DNA from: Austropuccinia psidii
Lineage: Eukaryota > Basidiomycota > Pucciniomycetes > Pucciniales > Sphaerophragmiaceae
Assembly (NCBI GenBank): GCA_023105745.1
Contig: JALGQZ010000011.1
Location: forward strand, 22,346,975 to 22,410,974
Reading direction: 5' to 3'
Length of the DNA stretch: 64,000 nt
The notes under the pieces are model-generated. The model saw only the letters and a program-made list of their open reading frames with translations, had not been told where the DNA came from and did not search any database. Shown piece by piece: positions 12,533-24,000 of the stretch. Position 1 is the first letter of the stretch. Each line of letters begins with the position of its first letter. The position numbers and the translations under genes were made by a program.

Positions 12533-15500
12533 GTGATTAACTCACTAAAAGTTTAATTAAAAACCAATTTCAAATGAATTTACATATTGTATATTTTCTT
12601 GTAATTTAATATGAGATTTTAGCTCTCACAGAAGCTTCTGAGCTGAACTTTCTCTGGTTTCAGAGCCAATTACTATTTGTAGCTGCAAAAATAATTTTGA
12701 GCTTTGTCAGGAGGGGAAGGACATAAATCTTGCAAAAACATATTAAAGGTTTTTTTCCAGAAATTCAAAAAAATTCCCTTGATTTTTCAACTCCAGTTAC
12801 TATTTAATTTCTTAAAAAACAAGAGGAGTTACCACAGTATTAAAGACAAATGTAACACATATAAAATTATATTCTTCCACAAAACAATTTGAAAGTTTAA
12901 TTGGATCTTAGTCTACTAGAGAGGATAGAAATGACAATAAAATAATATTCAACAGCTGGAGATCCTCTTTAATTATTAAAAGAAACGGATTCTTTATTTT
13001 TAGTTAACATAAAGATAACTCCAATTGAAGCTTTAATATTAAATATGTTAAATCAGATAGATGTGATGAGACGAAACTTCATTCATATCTTAATTTGAGT
13101 CTATAGATTATTCTATCACTTCTAAAGGAAACTTGTTATTTGAATTTTTTATTTAATATTTCAAAATTACATGACACATAGAAATAATTTCAAAAGGAAG
13201 AATTAAGCTGGGTAATTGGTGTAAGAGGGAAATATAGATGATGAAACTGTCATTTTATTTAATATTATTAGTAGTATTTCATGATCTTTCAAATGATTAA
13301 ATTTGGTTTCAAATTCCAATAATCTGCGTTCCAACCAATAGGCAAATCAAAAATTCTCTTCAAAATCCAACTCAATGAATAAATTAAAATATGTGAGAAA
13401 TCGATTAATATCTATTCACCTAGATGAACCAGTTTATTAGAAACTTCCAAAAATAGCTTGTTAATTACATGTTATTATTGTTCAAATAAGATTTTTTTGA
13501 TATCTTCGGAAATTTGGAATTACTCAAGATCTTTGGTTAGAATGGGATAGGTAAAGCTCTACTAAGCATAAACTATTAAGATTTGGAAAGAATAATTTCT
13601 TGAATATTTTCTCACCAAAAAAATGAATTTTCTACTTGATAAACCTTTGGTATGAATATTATGATATCCACAGATATTTTCAATATATCTTGAAGATTTT
13701 TTGTGAATGGATTAATCAAATATTTTATCTACTTAATTTCTGACAATTAACCATTGATTAATTAAATTCTATAGTATATTTTCGTGATTTAATTATAGTT
13801 CTTTATTAAATATTTGAGGGATGTTTTGAATTCTCTTACTTATAACCTACTATGAATTTAAATACCTCCAATTAAACATCATGAAACTCCCTAAATTTAC
13901 TACTAGAACCTATTCAATTCAGAAAAAAATGATAATTCCATAAAACGTTATCATGAAGGATATTTTCTAGTAATAGTATGGTATATGGCTTCACAAATTG
14001 AGAATTAACAATAGAATTTTTATTTGAAGAATTAAATAAAAATATTCTAAGATAATGATGGAGATTTTTGAAGATTATTATAAATTAAGATACAAGAATC
14101 AGGCTGAATGAAAATCAATAAATATCCTTTCTTAAGAAAGAAAACCATATTCTGGGATACCTTACTTTTTTCCTGGAAATTAAGCTTTTTTGTAATTTCT
14201 TTTGGAAAATAAACTACAAAATCAATGTCCCTATTTACGAGAAATAAATAGATGAAGTGATTTAGTGGCTAATGTTTTTTATTCTTTGTCAAAACATTTA
14301 AGTTTTTTTATTAAACAACCAGTGAATTCAGAGTAGTGTACAATGACTTTACTTAAAAATCAATATAATAAAAGAAAGCTTTATTATAACCACAAGCTTT
14401 GAGCTTTTAATTATTCAAATATTTAAGTTATGAAGTTCTTTATCATAGGATAGAACTACTTATTTCAAGTAAAAAAAGAAAATTATTTACTAATTTTATA
14501 AAAAAATTATTCCATCACCAAAATATGTTTCCAAAAATATTAAGGTAAGGTTAATATTTCTCTACCAGTGTCAATATTATTGAAAACAGAGTTTCCAGGT
14601 CACATTGAAGCTTTTATTTACTAGAAGGTATTTTTTTAATATTATTATGAAAGAATAACATAAAATTCAATTCTTTTATAGAGAAATTTGGAGAAATGAA
14701 GTATAAAAAGAATCTATAAAACTTATAACAAAAAATTAATGTAAATCCAAAAATTAAGAAGAATTCTAAGAAGGTAATAAATTTACAGAAATATAAGTAT
14801 AAAGCCTTTAATTTATTTATAAATGAAAGCTTTAAGGGTTGTGAGTAAGTTTTTGAAGGAGGACTTTTGGATTTACAACAATGAAGCAACAACTTGATAA
14901 ACATAAGCTTCAAGTATTACTTCAATTTTATAATTAACATTCATAATATTTATTTCACAAATATTGAAGAATAAATCATATTCAAAGTATCGAGACCACT
15001 TTTATGATATCCTGTAGTAGCACACTAGTACAAATTTATAAGCTTGAAGTGATGATACGTTCTTGAAGAAACAGTCATAGTAGTCTTCTTTCAAGGCTGA
15101 AACAGCTCATATAGGCATGAAAAGGAGTAAAACATGAAACAAGATCAAAACACACTTTTCCTATTTGTATTTATGGCTAAATTACTTGTGGAAACTTAAA
15201 ATTCTCATTATTACTTAATTATGTAATCTTCCATGCATCTCAACCCATTTATGGTGACTAAATAAAAAATTAACACTTTAAATATATCTTCATTTCACAT
15301 TATATATTTCCTAAAAAATTAATAAGCTTAATTGGGAATTCTATCACAGCTTTAAGTGTCTGTAAATTTTGCAACATTCCGTTTTTTCCCATGGAATCAT
15401 CAAAAATGAACTTTAAGAACTTGTAAATTCAATAATTAAGTCATAGTCCTTTTGGGCTTTAGTAAAAATTATTATTTTTCAAATTTTTCATGAAAGCTTC

Positions 15501-17568
15501 AGATATTTTCATCAAAAGATTTATTTGGAATAAATTTTTCTAATTTTACCTTATTTCCTACATGGTACACGCAAATAGCATACTAACCGCTGTTTTCAAT
15601 CAGGTAATGACATGGATACTAGCTTAAAAGGGTTTTATCTATGAATTTTGGCTTATGAATGATAAATAATGATTAATAGGCATGATTACAGGAGCCAAAG
15701 TTGCTCATTACCACTGTGGAACATCAAAATAGCAGCTTTTTTGCTATTTGCTCATCATTTTATGGGACTTAGCCTTATTATAAAGGTTCTCAAGTGTTTT
15801 AAACAACTAATTGGAACATGATAAATAATTTAACTAAGCTTCAGAGACTGATACACCTCATAGGCTTTAAAATTTGGGTACTCTGGATTTCTTTGATGTA
15901 TTGTGTCTCCCTTTGCTATTTTTTGCATCAAGATAGCAATTTCGCCTTTAAGACTGATATTTACCACTGGTTTAATGATAGTTTATTAAACTGTAAATTA
16001 ATTTCTAAGCTCTATAAAAATGCATAAACCCAATCTCAGTGTATATGAAATATGGAATTCACAAGACTTCCATTATTTTGGCATAAAAATGCAAAAAACA
16101 AAATTTAGACAAATTCTTTGTTGTATAGATGATTAGGTTTTGAGTTATTTTCCAGATTACCGCCTCATAGAGATAATCAAATCTTGTTTACCTTATGGAG
16201 TTATCATAGGTAAAATTTTGCGTAGAATTTAAATCTAGCCTAAAATAAATGGATTTACTTACATGCGAAAACATAATCATATTTTTCTTTGTTAAATACA
16301 ATTAATTTTAGATATTAACATGAATTATGTGTTTTTGATATTCAAAAAGCTATTTGGAGCTCTTTGTGGCCTAATTGGGTATTTAAAGCATACCTCAAGG
16401 CCCACAAAAAGAATAATAAGATCTAGAAAGAATTCCTATGACGGTTGAGAAAATCTTCTCTTTTCTTTTTTGTGAAGGCTTATTAGCTATCAAGATTAGA
16501 TTCATTCAGAAAATATTCATTGAAATATTCAAAATTATTTATTTGAAGACTTTTTGAGGTTTTTATTTCAATAAACAACCTTAAAACTACTTAAAAGCCT
16601 CTTAAATGGAAAATATTTTTTCTTAAAAAAATGTGATTTAGTAGATCATATTTGGAATTATATCTGTTTTGAATTGAAATAAGCTTGGGTAACAGCTCTA
16701 AGTATTTTGGTTATAATATTTAATCAGAGAATCTAATTTAGCAAGAAAAACTTCAAAGCCACCAAAACAACTAAACAAAAATGTAATCAAGAGGGAATAA
16801 TGTTGGTCATTTAAGTGTTTGATTTTTTTGTATATTTATTTTCAGAAATATTAAAAGAAGAAATAAATCAAAATTTAAATATTATACTCAGTTTACTCAA
16901 TAGAATACAGAAGCTTGAAGCAGTGTGATTATGACTAACAATGAAATATACATTTTTTTGAACTAAAATGTTGATTTTGGGGGCTCATATGGGGTCGTCA
17001 AATTTTCATTTTTTTCCTGGATTTGTTTTGAGAAATAACTTAAAGATTCCCAGTGAGAACTGAATGAGGTCAATTAATAAACAAATAAAGGGGTGAGATC
17101 CAAAAATATATTATGAAACTTTTTTTCAGCCAAAATATGGGTTTTTGAATCTCATATTGAGTGTTTCTTTATCTAAATTTTTTCACCATATTCATCTAAT
17201 TATATTTTAAGAAAACTCTTAAAAATTGGTTTTCTCAATGATTTAATAATTTTAATCAATAAACCAGAAAAAAAAATAATCAAAAACTACAAAAGAATCT
17301 TGAAATTTATTTATTTTTAGCTTTGATATAGTGTTTGGGGCAATCATATTATTTATCCAACTTGGTTTTATTTTTTGGATTTTATTTAATAATATTCATA
17401 GAAATTTGCCTAGAAATACTTGATGAATAGCTTTCAATATTAGTGAAAAGATTTTTAAAGTCTATAAAATTCCGAAAAAATTGGCTTTTATATATCTTAA
17501 TCAGATATTTTTCTCATGTAAATTGAAAATTGCATAAAACTCTTGAAAAAGTGATTTAATTAGCTTCA

Positions 17569-17569
17569 T

Positions 17570-17597
<28 letters not shown>
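17569..17597. repeat. (TA)n microsatellite
   Basis: An uninterrupted TA dinucleotide run of about 14 units in AT-rich intergenic DNA. Confidence 0.95.
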
Positions 17598-17602
<5 letters not shown>

Positions 17603-18614
17603 TTTTAAGAATTATTTTTAAGAAGTTCAATAAGGCATTATTCATATCAGTTGATTATATTTGGAAATATTAGAAAACCGTCAAAAAACAAAATAAAAGG
17701 TAATTTTATTTCAAAAAGACAGCATTTTGGTTATATTACTAAGCTATTTTTCTTAATCTTTTGAGAACTTTCTTATAGAACTATCATTAGGGCTAATCAT
17801 AACCTTGATGGTTCAAAATTAGAGACGGTAAAAGAAAAAAGTAATTTATGATTTTCAATAAATTTTATTTATAATTTACTTAAATATTGTACTAAAAAGC
17901 CCTGTAGTAATATATTAGTTTGTCTTATGAGCTGTAAGAGTATCAATATTGCAATAAGAAAAATGAACAATAAATTTATTATACATACTATAATTATTAA
18001 TTATTGAAAAATTATTCTTATTTTTCAAGAATTGAATTGAATTGAATATATTTTTACAAATTAAAGATTAAGCATTAATGTGAAAAGACTTTAATTGATA
18101 GTCTTCTTGAAAAACAGGAATTCTAAATATATTGAAAATAAAAAAGATGAAAAGTTGAATTTCAAAATTTTTCAGAAAATAAAAAAAAGGGAGTAGATTC
18201 TTTTTTATTGAGACATGAACTATATAAGTCTTATCATCATTATAATTTTTGATAAAATTTCTATAATTTCAAAGTAATTTAAAAAAATAAATCACTGAGT
18301 AGCATTTAGTAAGCAAAAAAGCAATAAATTTTACACAATAACAATGTATTTAAAGAAAATATTTACATCTAAAATTTATTTTTTGATTATATATATAATT
18401 AAAAATGAAGCTAGCTCTTTAAATAATAATATAATAAAATAAAAATAGAAATTATTTTTAAGATATATATATGTGTGTTTTAAATTTTTTAAAAAATAAA
18501 CACAAAATAAATGTATGAATTGATTTCCATCAATCTTTTCTTTTTTTGGAAAAAAACATAAGAAAAGACAAATAGGATTAAGGTTAATGTAAATTTCAAT
18601 TTAAATTGACATTA

Positions 18615-18650
18615 AATGATAATAATAATGATAATAATAGTAATAATCAA
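18615..18650. repeat. Imperfect (AAT/GATAAT)n repeat
   Basis: Short run of GATAATAATAAT-like trinucleotide repeats, about 65 bp before the left LTR of element B. Confidence 0.8.
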
Positions 18651-18715
18651 AAAATCTATCTCTAAAAAAAACCTTAATTTAAAAATATATGAAAAATAAT
18701 TAGTTTGATTAATTT

Positions 18716-20136
18716 TGTCAGCCTGTGACTCAAACCAGAGCACAAGCATGACAGCCAAAATACCATAAACCAATGGTATAGCCAAGATACCACCAAAACA
18801 TGGAGCTGAGCCAAATCAGCTCAAAATGTATCAAAAGAAAGAGGAAACTCACCTCTTCCTGAAAATATAAGTCCCATCACCGTTGGACTAGAAATAACAA
18901 AGTTATTTCTGAGCATAAACCTTAATTTTCACCTCTCCTCTAAAATGTAGAAGGAGAGGCTTAACCCCATCAAATGGGTACTCAAAATGAAGCTCTAAGC
19001 TAGGGATATCAAATGGTACCAGCCAAACTGAGCTAGAGCCAATATTACTGGAGTTATGGTCAATTTCAGGCCAAATAAGGGTGAATAAAACATTCACCTC
19101 TCATCTAACTTCTACAGTTTTAGTGTGGGATACGTGAAGTGGGGTCTTTTTGGAAAGAGAACAATCAGGGCTATCTGATGGTGTCATCCACTTCCTCATA
19201 TCTCAACTACTGCAGAAGTTATGGGGCAAACAAGCTCAATACAGCTTTTTTCCTAAAACACGCAAATGTACAAAAATCTTGTACATGGGATAGCTTTGAC
19301 ATATTTAATGATACCCAAATCAAATAAGGTACCATTGTGTAGAGCACATACAGGGCTACACACTGAACCAATTTTGAGGTTGATATCTCAAGAATTGACA
19401 AAGTTATAGCGGTTTTAAATTTAAAATCCCACCTGCTGTCATATACAGCCTTACCATGGGATAATATCCCACAATCATGAATATGAGGTGTCAAATAGAC
19501 AAAGAAGCATGTTTTTACTTCAATACCTCATATGTCAGTAAATACTGGGGTCCCATACAGTTTCTGTACAGCATTCTACGTGTCATACACGTCAGAATCA
19601 GGCTGTGAGGTCCCCAGATGAAAGTTTTCACCCTGTATTGGTGAAAACCGCCCAGATGTGGTTTCAAAACAACATCTGAGCCCAATACAGGCTATACAGG
19701 CTGTTTGCAAACCACAAGCCAGTACTAGAAAGTGAAAAAATCTTCACTTCCTCTAGGTGGAAAGGTCTAGCACCCTTTCCACCCCATTTCAGGATAAAAA
19801 GGAGGCTTTTCACAGCCAGAATTGTCTCCTCATCCTGCTCTTGAATCACCTACGTAGTAAACTGTCAAAAAAAGTTTTACTCTTGGTTAATAATCAGGTA
19901 TACTCTTAAATTAAAAGTATTGTAGTCTTTATTATTGTAACCCAACAGGTAAAGCTGCACCCAGGGCTTTCAACAGCGCTCACCACCACTATATCTCTAT
20001 AGTAAAGCCCTTAATATCTTAATTTAATCATTTATTACCAACTTTATCATCTTTTAAAACCATTTTTACCGTGTCACAGTCATAGTTAAACCTTGTAAAT
20101 ACTTATATACACCTTTATCATAGACTCACCCTGACA
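18716..20136 (+). repeat. 5' LTR of element B
   Basis: 1421 bp, ends TGTCAG and CTGACA, closely similar to 26957-28394. A GATAAAAAGG stretch near 19793 is a possible TATA region. CpG, almost absent from the internal ORF, is present here about a dozen times. Confidence 0.95.
19578..19592. promoter_or_regulatory. ACGTG-containing palindrome in the LTR
   Basis: ACGTGT-CAT-ACACGT is an inverted repeat with ACGT cores, kept unchanged in the 3' LTR at about 27836-27850. ACGT cores are typical bZIP and bHLH binding sites in fungi. That it binds such a factor here is inference. Confidence 0.5.
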
Positions 20137-20139
20137 TTT

Positions 20140-20157
20140 TGGGGGCCTGGCCATGTT
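20140..20157 (+). promoter_or_regulatory. Primer-binding site of element B
   Basis: Three T's after the LTR end, the sequence reads TGGGGGCCTGGCCATGTT. TGG is the complement of a tRNA CCA end, and the following G implies a C at tRNA position 73, which is seen in proline tRNAs. Family A has TGGGGGCCCAGCCGTGAT at the equivalent place. The tRNA assignment is inference. Confidence 0.6.
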
Positions 20158-20182
20158 TTTTACTTATTCTTGGACCTTACAA

Positions 20183-20728
20183 GTAAGATTTTATTTTTTT
20201 TATCATTTATTGACACCTGTTTTACCTTTTTTTAGGCGTCATTTTGTCTATAAATATATATTATATATATATTTTTTTAATTTTTAAATAAATACTCATA
20301 TATTATAGAGTATCTGTCACGTGGCTAATAACCACAAGACTAGTATTTTGGCATGTTTTTGTATATAAAAACACTTTAAGCCACTAATAAAGTCTTAATT
20401 CTTAAGTGAATTAAGACAGCTCATACTGATAAACCAACAGTTGAGGCGTGTTTGGGCACATTGTTAACTCAATTACCCTGTAATACACCATCTTTGACAG
20501 ATTATACTTGCTAAATCCAAGTACTCTGTGAGATATTGGTATAAAAACAGTATACCACATATCAGTAAGCTGTATTTTTGACGTGGAATTGTTAATTTAA
20601 TTACATTGTCATTATACAAGGGCATATTGTAATAATATACAAGCCCAGAGGCCATTCTTAGACGTGCAAAACCAGCCTTTTAAGAAGTCTTAACTGACAT
20701 AAGCCCTCTTTTTTCCTGTTTGATTCAG
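20183..20728 (+). other. Predicted leader intron of element B
   Basis: Donor GTAAGA at 20183 follows CTTACAA. The acceptor at 20727-20728 is preceded by a strong pyrimidine tract (CTCTTTTTTCCTGTTTGATTCAG minus its last few bases). Splicing would join the A of 20182 to TG of 20729-20730 and create the ATG of the N-terminal exon. Inferred from signals only. Confidence 0.55.
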
Positions 20729-21028
20729 TGGAGGAAAATTTCATACCACTTGAGACCCAGTCACAGGCCAACATACCAGTGACACCCTCAGAACCAGAGG
20801 GCAGCAAGGGCAAGGGAAAAAGACTTAGTGAAGGCCTCATTACAGCCAAAACGTGGACACCAATAGCCACTCAGAGGAGTAGAAAACCACAAAACTCTGC
20901 TTCAATACAAGGTAAACCAACCTTAACCACTTGTACAGGGAAGATTACAATTATTAACCCAGTTGTAACCTCCAAAGGCAAACTGCCCAAATCAGCAGAT
21001 AACAGATTTGTACAAGGCACAGTCAAAG
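20729..21028 (+). CDS. N-terminal exon of the element B polyprotein
   Basis: This 300-nt exon starts right after a splice acceptor and is open throughout. Joined to an A from the leader exon it reads 100 codons beginning Met-Glu-Glu, plus one base. The product is basic and Ser/Thr/Pro-rich, with KGKGKR and SKGKLPKSA motifs. A homologous exon at 51148-51458 in the family C element keeps the same motifs, including a GKLPKS and a VQG near the end, which shows it was under protein-level constraint. It ends at G|GTAAAT, phase 1. Unspliced, the frame ends at 21075. Function unknown. It would be the shared N-terminus of both the ORF1 and Gag-Pol products. Confidence 0.65.
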
Positions 21029-21098
21029 GTAAATACCCTAAGAACATAAAGTTTTTTACTGCTTGCAAACACTGATATGTCCCCTGCATACCTCAGAG
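21029..21098 (+). other. Intron 2 of element B with tandem 3' splice sites
   Basis: The donor is GTAAAT at 21029. The acceptor sequence CTCAGAGAC offers AG at 21095-21096 and AG at 21097-21098. The upstream site continues in the ORF1 frame (to 21776) and the downstream site in the Gag-Pol frame (to 26932). The length is 68 or 70 nt, typical for rust introns. Family C has the same donor and an AAGAG tandem acceptor (51532-51535). Confidence 0.6.
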
Positions 21099-24000
21099 AC
21101 CTTGGCTTCCAAAGGAACCAGCCAGAGGACAGAGAAGGATTGTCCAGAACCAGAAGACATGAAAGAAGACACCTTGGACACAGTGGTGGATGGCAAAACA
21201 ATGAGGGAGATAATATCAACCTTGCCATTCACACTCCGATTCAACAGAAACCTCAAACCAGAGGACTGGAAAGATATGGATCAAGTTCTTTAGATCCACC
21301 AACTCCTAAAACATTTATTTCAATGGAGCATGGACAACAAGAGGTTCAACCTAGCAACTCACTGGGCAAAACTGGGTTCAAGTTGCCAGAAGATCTGTCT
21401 CAAAGAGATAGACTTCAAAGAACTTATGGTAATCACCAAAGGTTGGAATCCTACCAGGCAGCACAGACTCCTGGAGGCAAGGGTACAGAGGATAAGGGAG
21501 AATCAAGCCACTATCCTAGCTATAGAAGAACAGTTAACCCAGACAGGGCCTACTCAGATTCCTTCAGGTTCACAAGGAGCAGGCCAAATAAGCTCTCCAA
21601 TGGCTTCACACCACTCAGAAACCAGCAGATCAGTGGCCAAGAGTCACCATTCTTCACAATTCCAGGAAGTTTCCAGGAGAAGACAAGGAAACAAGGGAAA
21701 GAACAAAACCTCCTTCAACCAGAGGAGGAAAGAGTCAGACCCCATGATTCAGAAGCTGTTAGATTTGGTGAAATAAGTACACAAGAACCAGAAGTAGCTG
21801 TAAACCACTCTAGAATCAGTAGTCCTAGTAATAGAAACATTACCCCCACTCAGACTGAAAATAACATTGTCACATCTGAGAGTAACATCAACAGTGATAC
21901 ACTGTGGTTACAAATGTCCCAATATGCTGAACAATCTGCAAAACAGTTTGCAGAAATTAAAGCTGGCCAAGAGAGGATGAGACAAACTCAAGCCTCCTTG
22001 GAACAGATAGCTAAGAATCTTCAAGAAGGATATGCTCAACTGAGCAAAGCCTCTGAAGAAACCAACAAAAGACTGAATATAGTCTTCGAAGAACAACATC
22101 ACAGCACAAGGGACAGGGAGTGTCTGGATCAAGAAATTAACAAATTATTTAATGCCTACCATAGCTTGAAGCCCCAACCACAAGGCCAAGCTATAGAGAA
22201 TCCATATCAACCAGATGACATCAAACCAGATGCCATGTTGTTGAATAAGGCAAGATCTCCATCACAATACCAGGATGGAGATGGCATGTCTTATTCAGAG
22301 AAGGAAGCCTTGAAACAGCTTCCTGAGGCCTCAAGCTGGCCCAAATTCTCTGGATCAGGAGAATATGATCATATGGAACTCATAGATTATATTGATGGAC
22401 TCTTCATTGATGTACCAAGCATACCAGACTACTGTATTACTGCTAGACTGAATACTGCATTTAAAGGTCATGCAAGTATATGGTACACAGAAATGAAAGA
22501 AATCCATGGCAGAAGAAACTGGCCATGGTGGAAGAGTCAAATCATCCAAAAGTACAGTAATGGAACTTGGATATGGCAAAAGACCATGTCATTTGAGAAT
22601 GACAAATACTCTGTGGACAAAGATCCATATGAGTGGTGTCTCAGACAGTCTAAAAGACTTAAAGCCATTGATCCTCAGATGAACATCCAAATGAGGAATC
22701 ACAAACTTCTGACACAACTGCCAGGAGAACTAGAGCATGCAGTAAAATGCAGATGCAACCAAAATTGCACTCTAGATGAAATTTCCAACACCTTACAAGA
22801 CATAAGGAAAAGGACAAATATAGGGAAATTCACCCCATATAAGAGCAGTGGTTTCAAAGAGAAACAACCTTTCAGGGTAGAGTTTAAAGACAAACCCAAA
22901 GAAAAAGTAGCAGAAGTGGCAAAGAAGAGAAATTCTTGTCACAACTGTGGTTCAACAGACCACTATGATAACAACTGTCCAAAGGCAAAGAAAAAAGTCT
23001 ATGCCATTGAGAAAGTCCCAGAGGAAGAACCTCCAACAGAGGATTCTGAATCAGACTCTATGGGTGATGCCATCAGAGAACCATCTGATGATGACCAAGA
23101 CCCAAGAGAAGAGTTTCTAGTGGAATACCAAGAGGAAACCCCACTAGAAATTCAGGACATACAGTTGGAAGCAGGTATGCCACAAGACACTGCAAACAAA
23201 AACTTGTGCAAAAACACACAAGATGCACAGACATTCCTGGTTACACCAACTAAAGGAATGGCATACATACATGGAACAGCCACAAAGATGACTGTATGTA
23301 TTGACAATGCTCAGAACCCACTGATCATTGATAGTGGAGCACACTGCTCCATAGTGGCCAGAAACTATGTGGATACCCACTTCCCAAACTGGGAAAAACA
23401 GCTCTTGCCCACTAAGGCAAAGAACTTTAAAAGTGCATCAGGGAAGATGACTTCCATTGGGACAATTATCAAAGAGATAATTATACCCCACAGGAAGGGC
23501 AATATCAGACTCAACCCAGAGTTTGTAGTGCTTAATGATGCCCACATCCAAGGGTTTTTACTGGGAACAGATTACCAGAGGATGTATGGCATAGACATTT
23601 ACAACAGTAAAAATAGGCACATCACCATTGGTACTAACAAGGAAAAGAAATTTTCACTTGACATATACCAGATATCTTCTCAAGACTCACTAGAAGAACT
23701 TCTGAAGGAATTCAGAGAGGGACAGTTTAGCACTACCCTCACCAGTAAACAAAAACTAAGCTTACTGAAGATTCTGAGAAAGAATAGACCAGCATTTGCC
23801 ATTGGTGAAGAACCATTAGGCAAGATCAAAGGCCATGATATAGAACTATATCTGGATGTGGAAAGACCTTATCCACCCATGCTGAGGAGACCTCCTTATC
23901 CAGCAAGCCTGGAAACCAGGAAGGAAATTGAGAAACATATCAATGAGCTCCTGGACATGGATGTTATCAGAAAGATTGGACATAATGAAATAGTGGAAAT

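Larger units (their letters stand above)
12533..18710. other. 6.2 kb AT-rich region without recognisable genes
   Basis: After the family D gag I find no frame with credible protein sequence on either strand. The few open stretches (for example 14614-14913 minus and 15818-16027 plus) are Phe/Leu/Lys/Asn-rich, as random AT-rich DNA gives. The place where the pol of family D should follow is here, so it is either deleted or decayed beyond reading. Simple repeats occur at 17569-17597 and 18615-18650. Confidence 0.5.

Noticed and set aside
14614..14913. 99-codon minus-strand ORF with hydrophobic stretches
   Set aside because: Phe/Leu/Lys-rich as expected from AT-rich non-coding DNA. No motif, no neighbours.
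17569..17597. Regular TA repeat as a possible functional array
   Set aside because: It is a plain dinucleotide microsatellite without spacers or flanking genes. Nothing CRISPR-like is present, and none is expected in a eukaryote.
19139..19327. 62-codon ORF repeated in both LTRs of element B (also 27397-27585)
   Set aside because: It is repeated only because the LTR is repeated. No homology or start support, so it is treated as LTR sequence.
21774..21790. Ribosomal frameshift site at the end of ORF1 in element B
   Set aside because: I looked for an X-XXY-YYZ heptamer before the stop and saw none. The Gag-Pol frame is also open far upstream, so a frameshift at this point is not needed. Not fully excluded.
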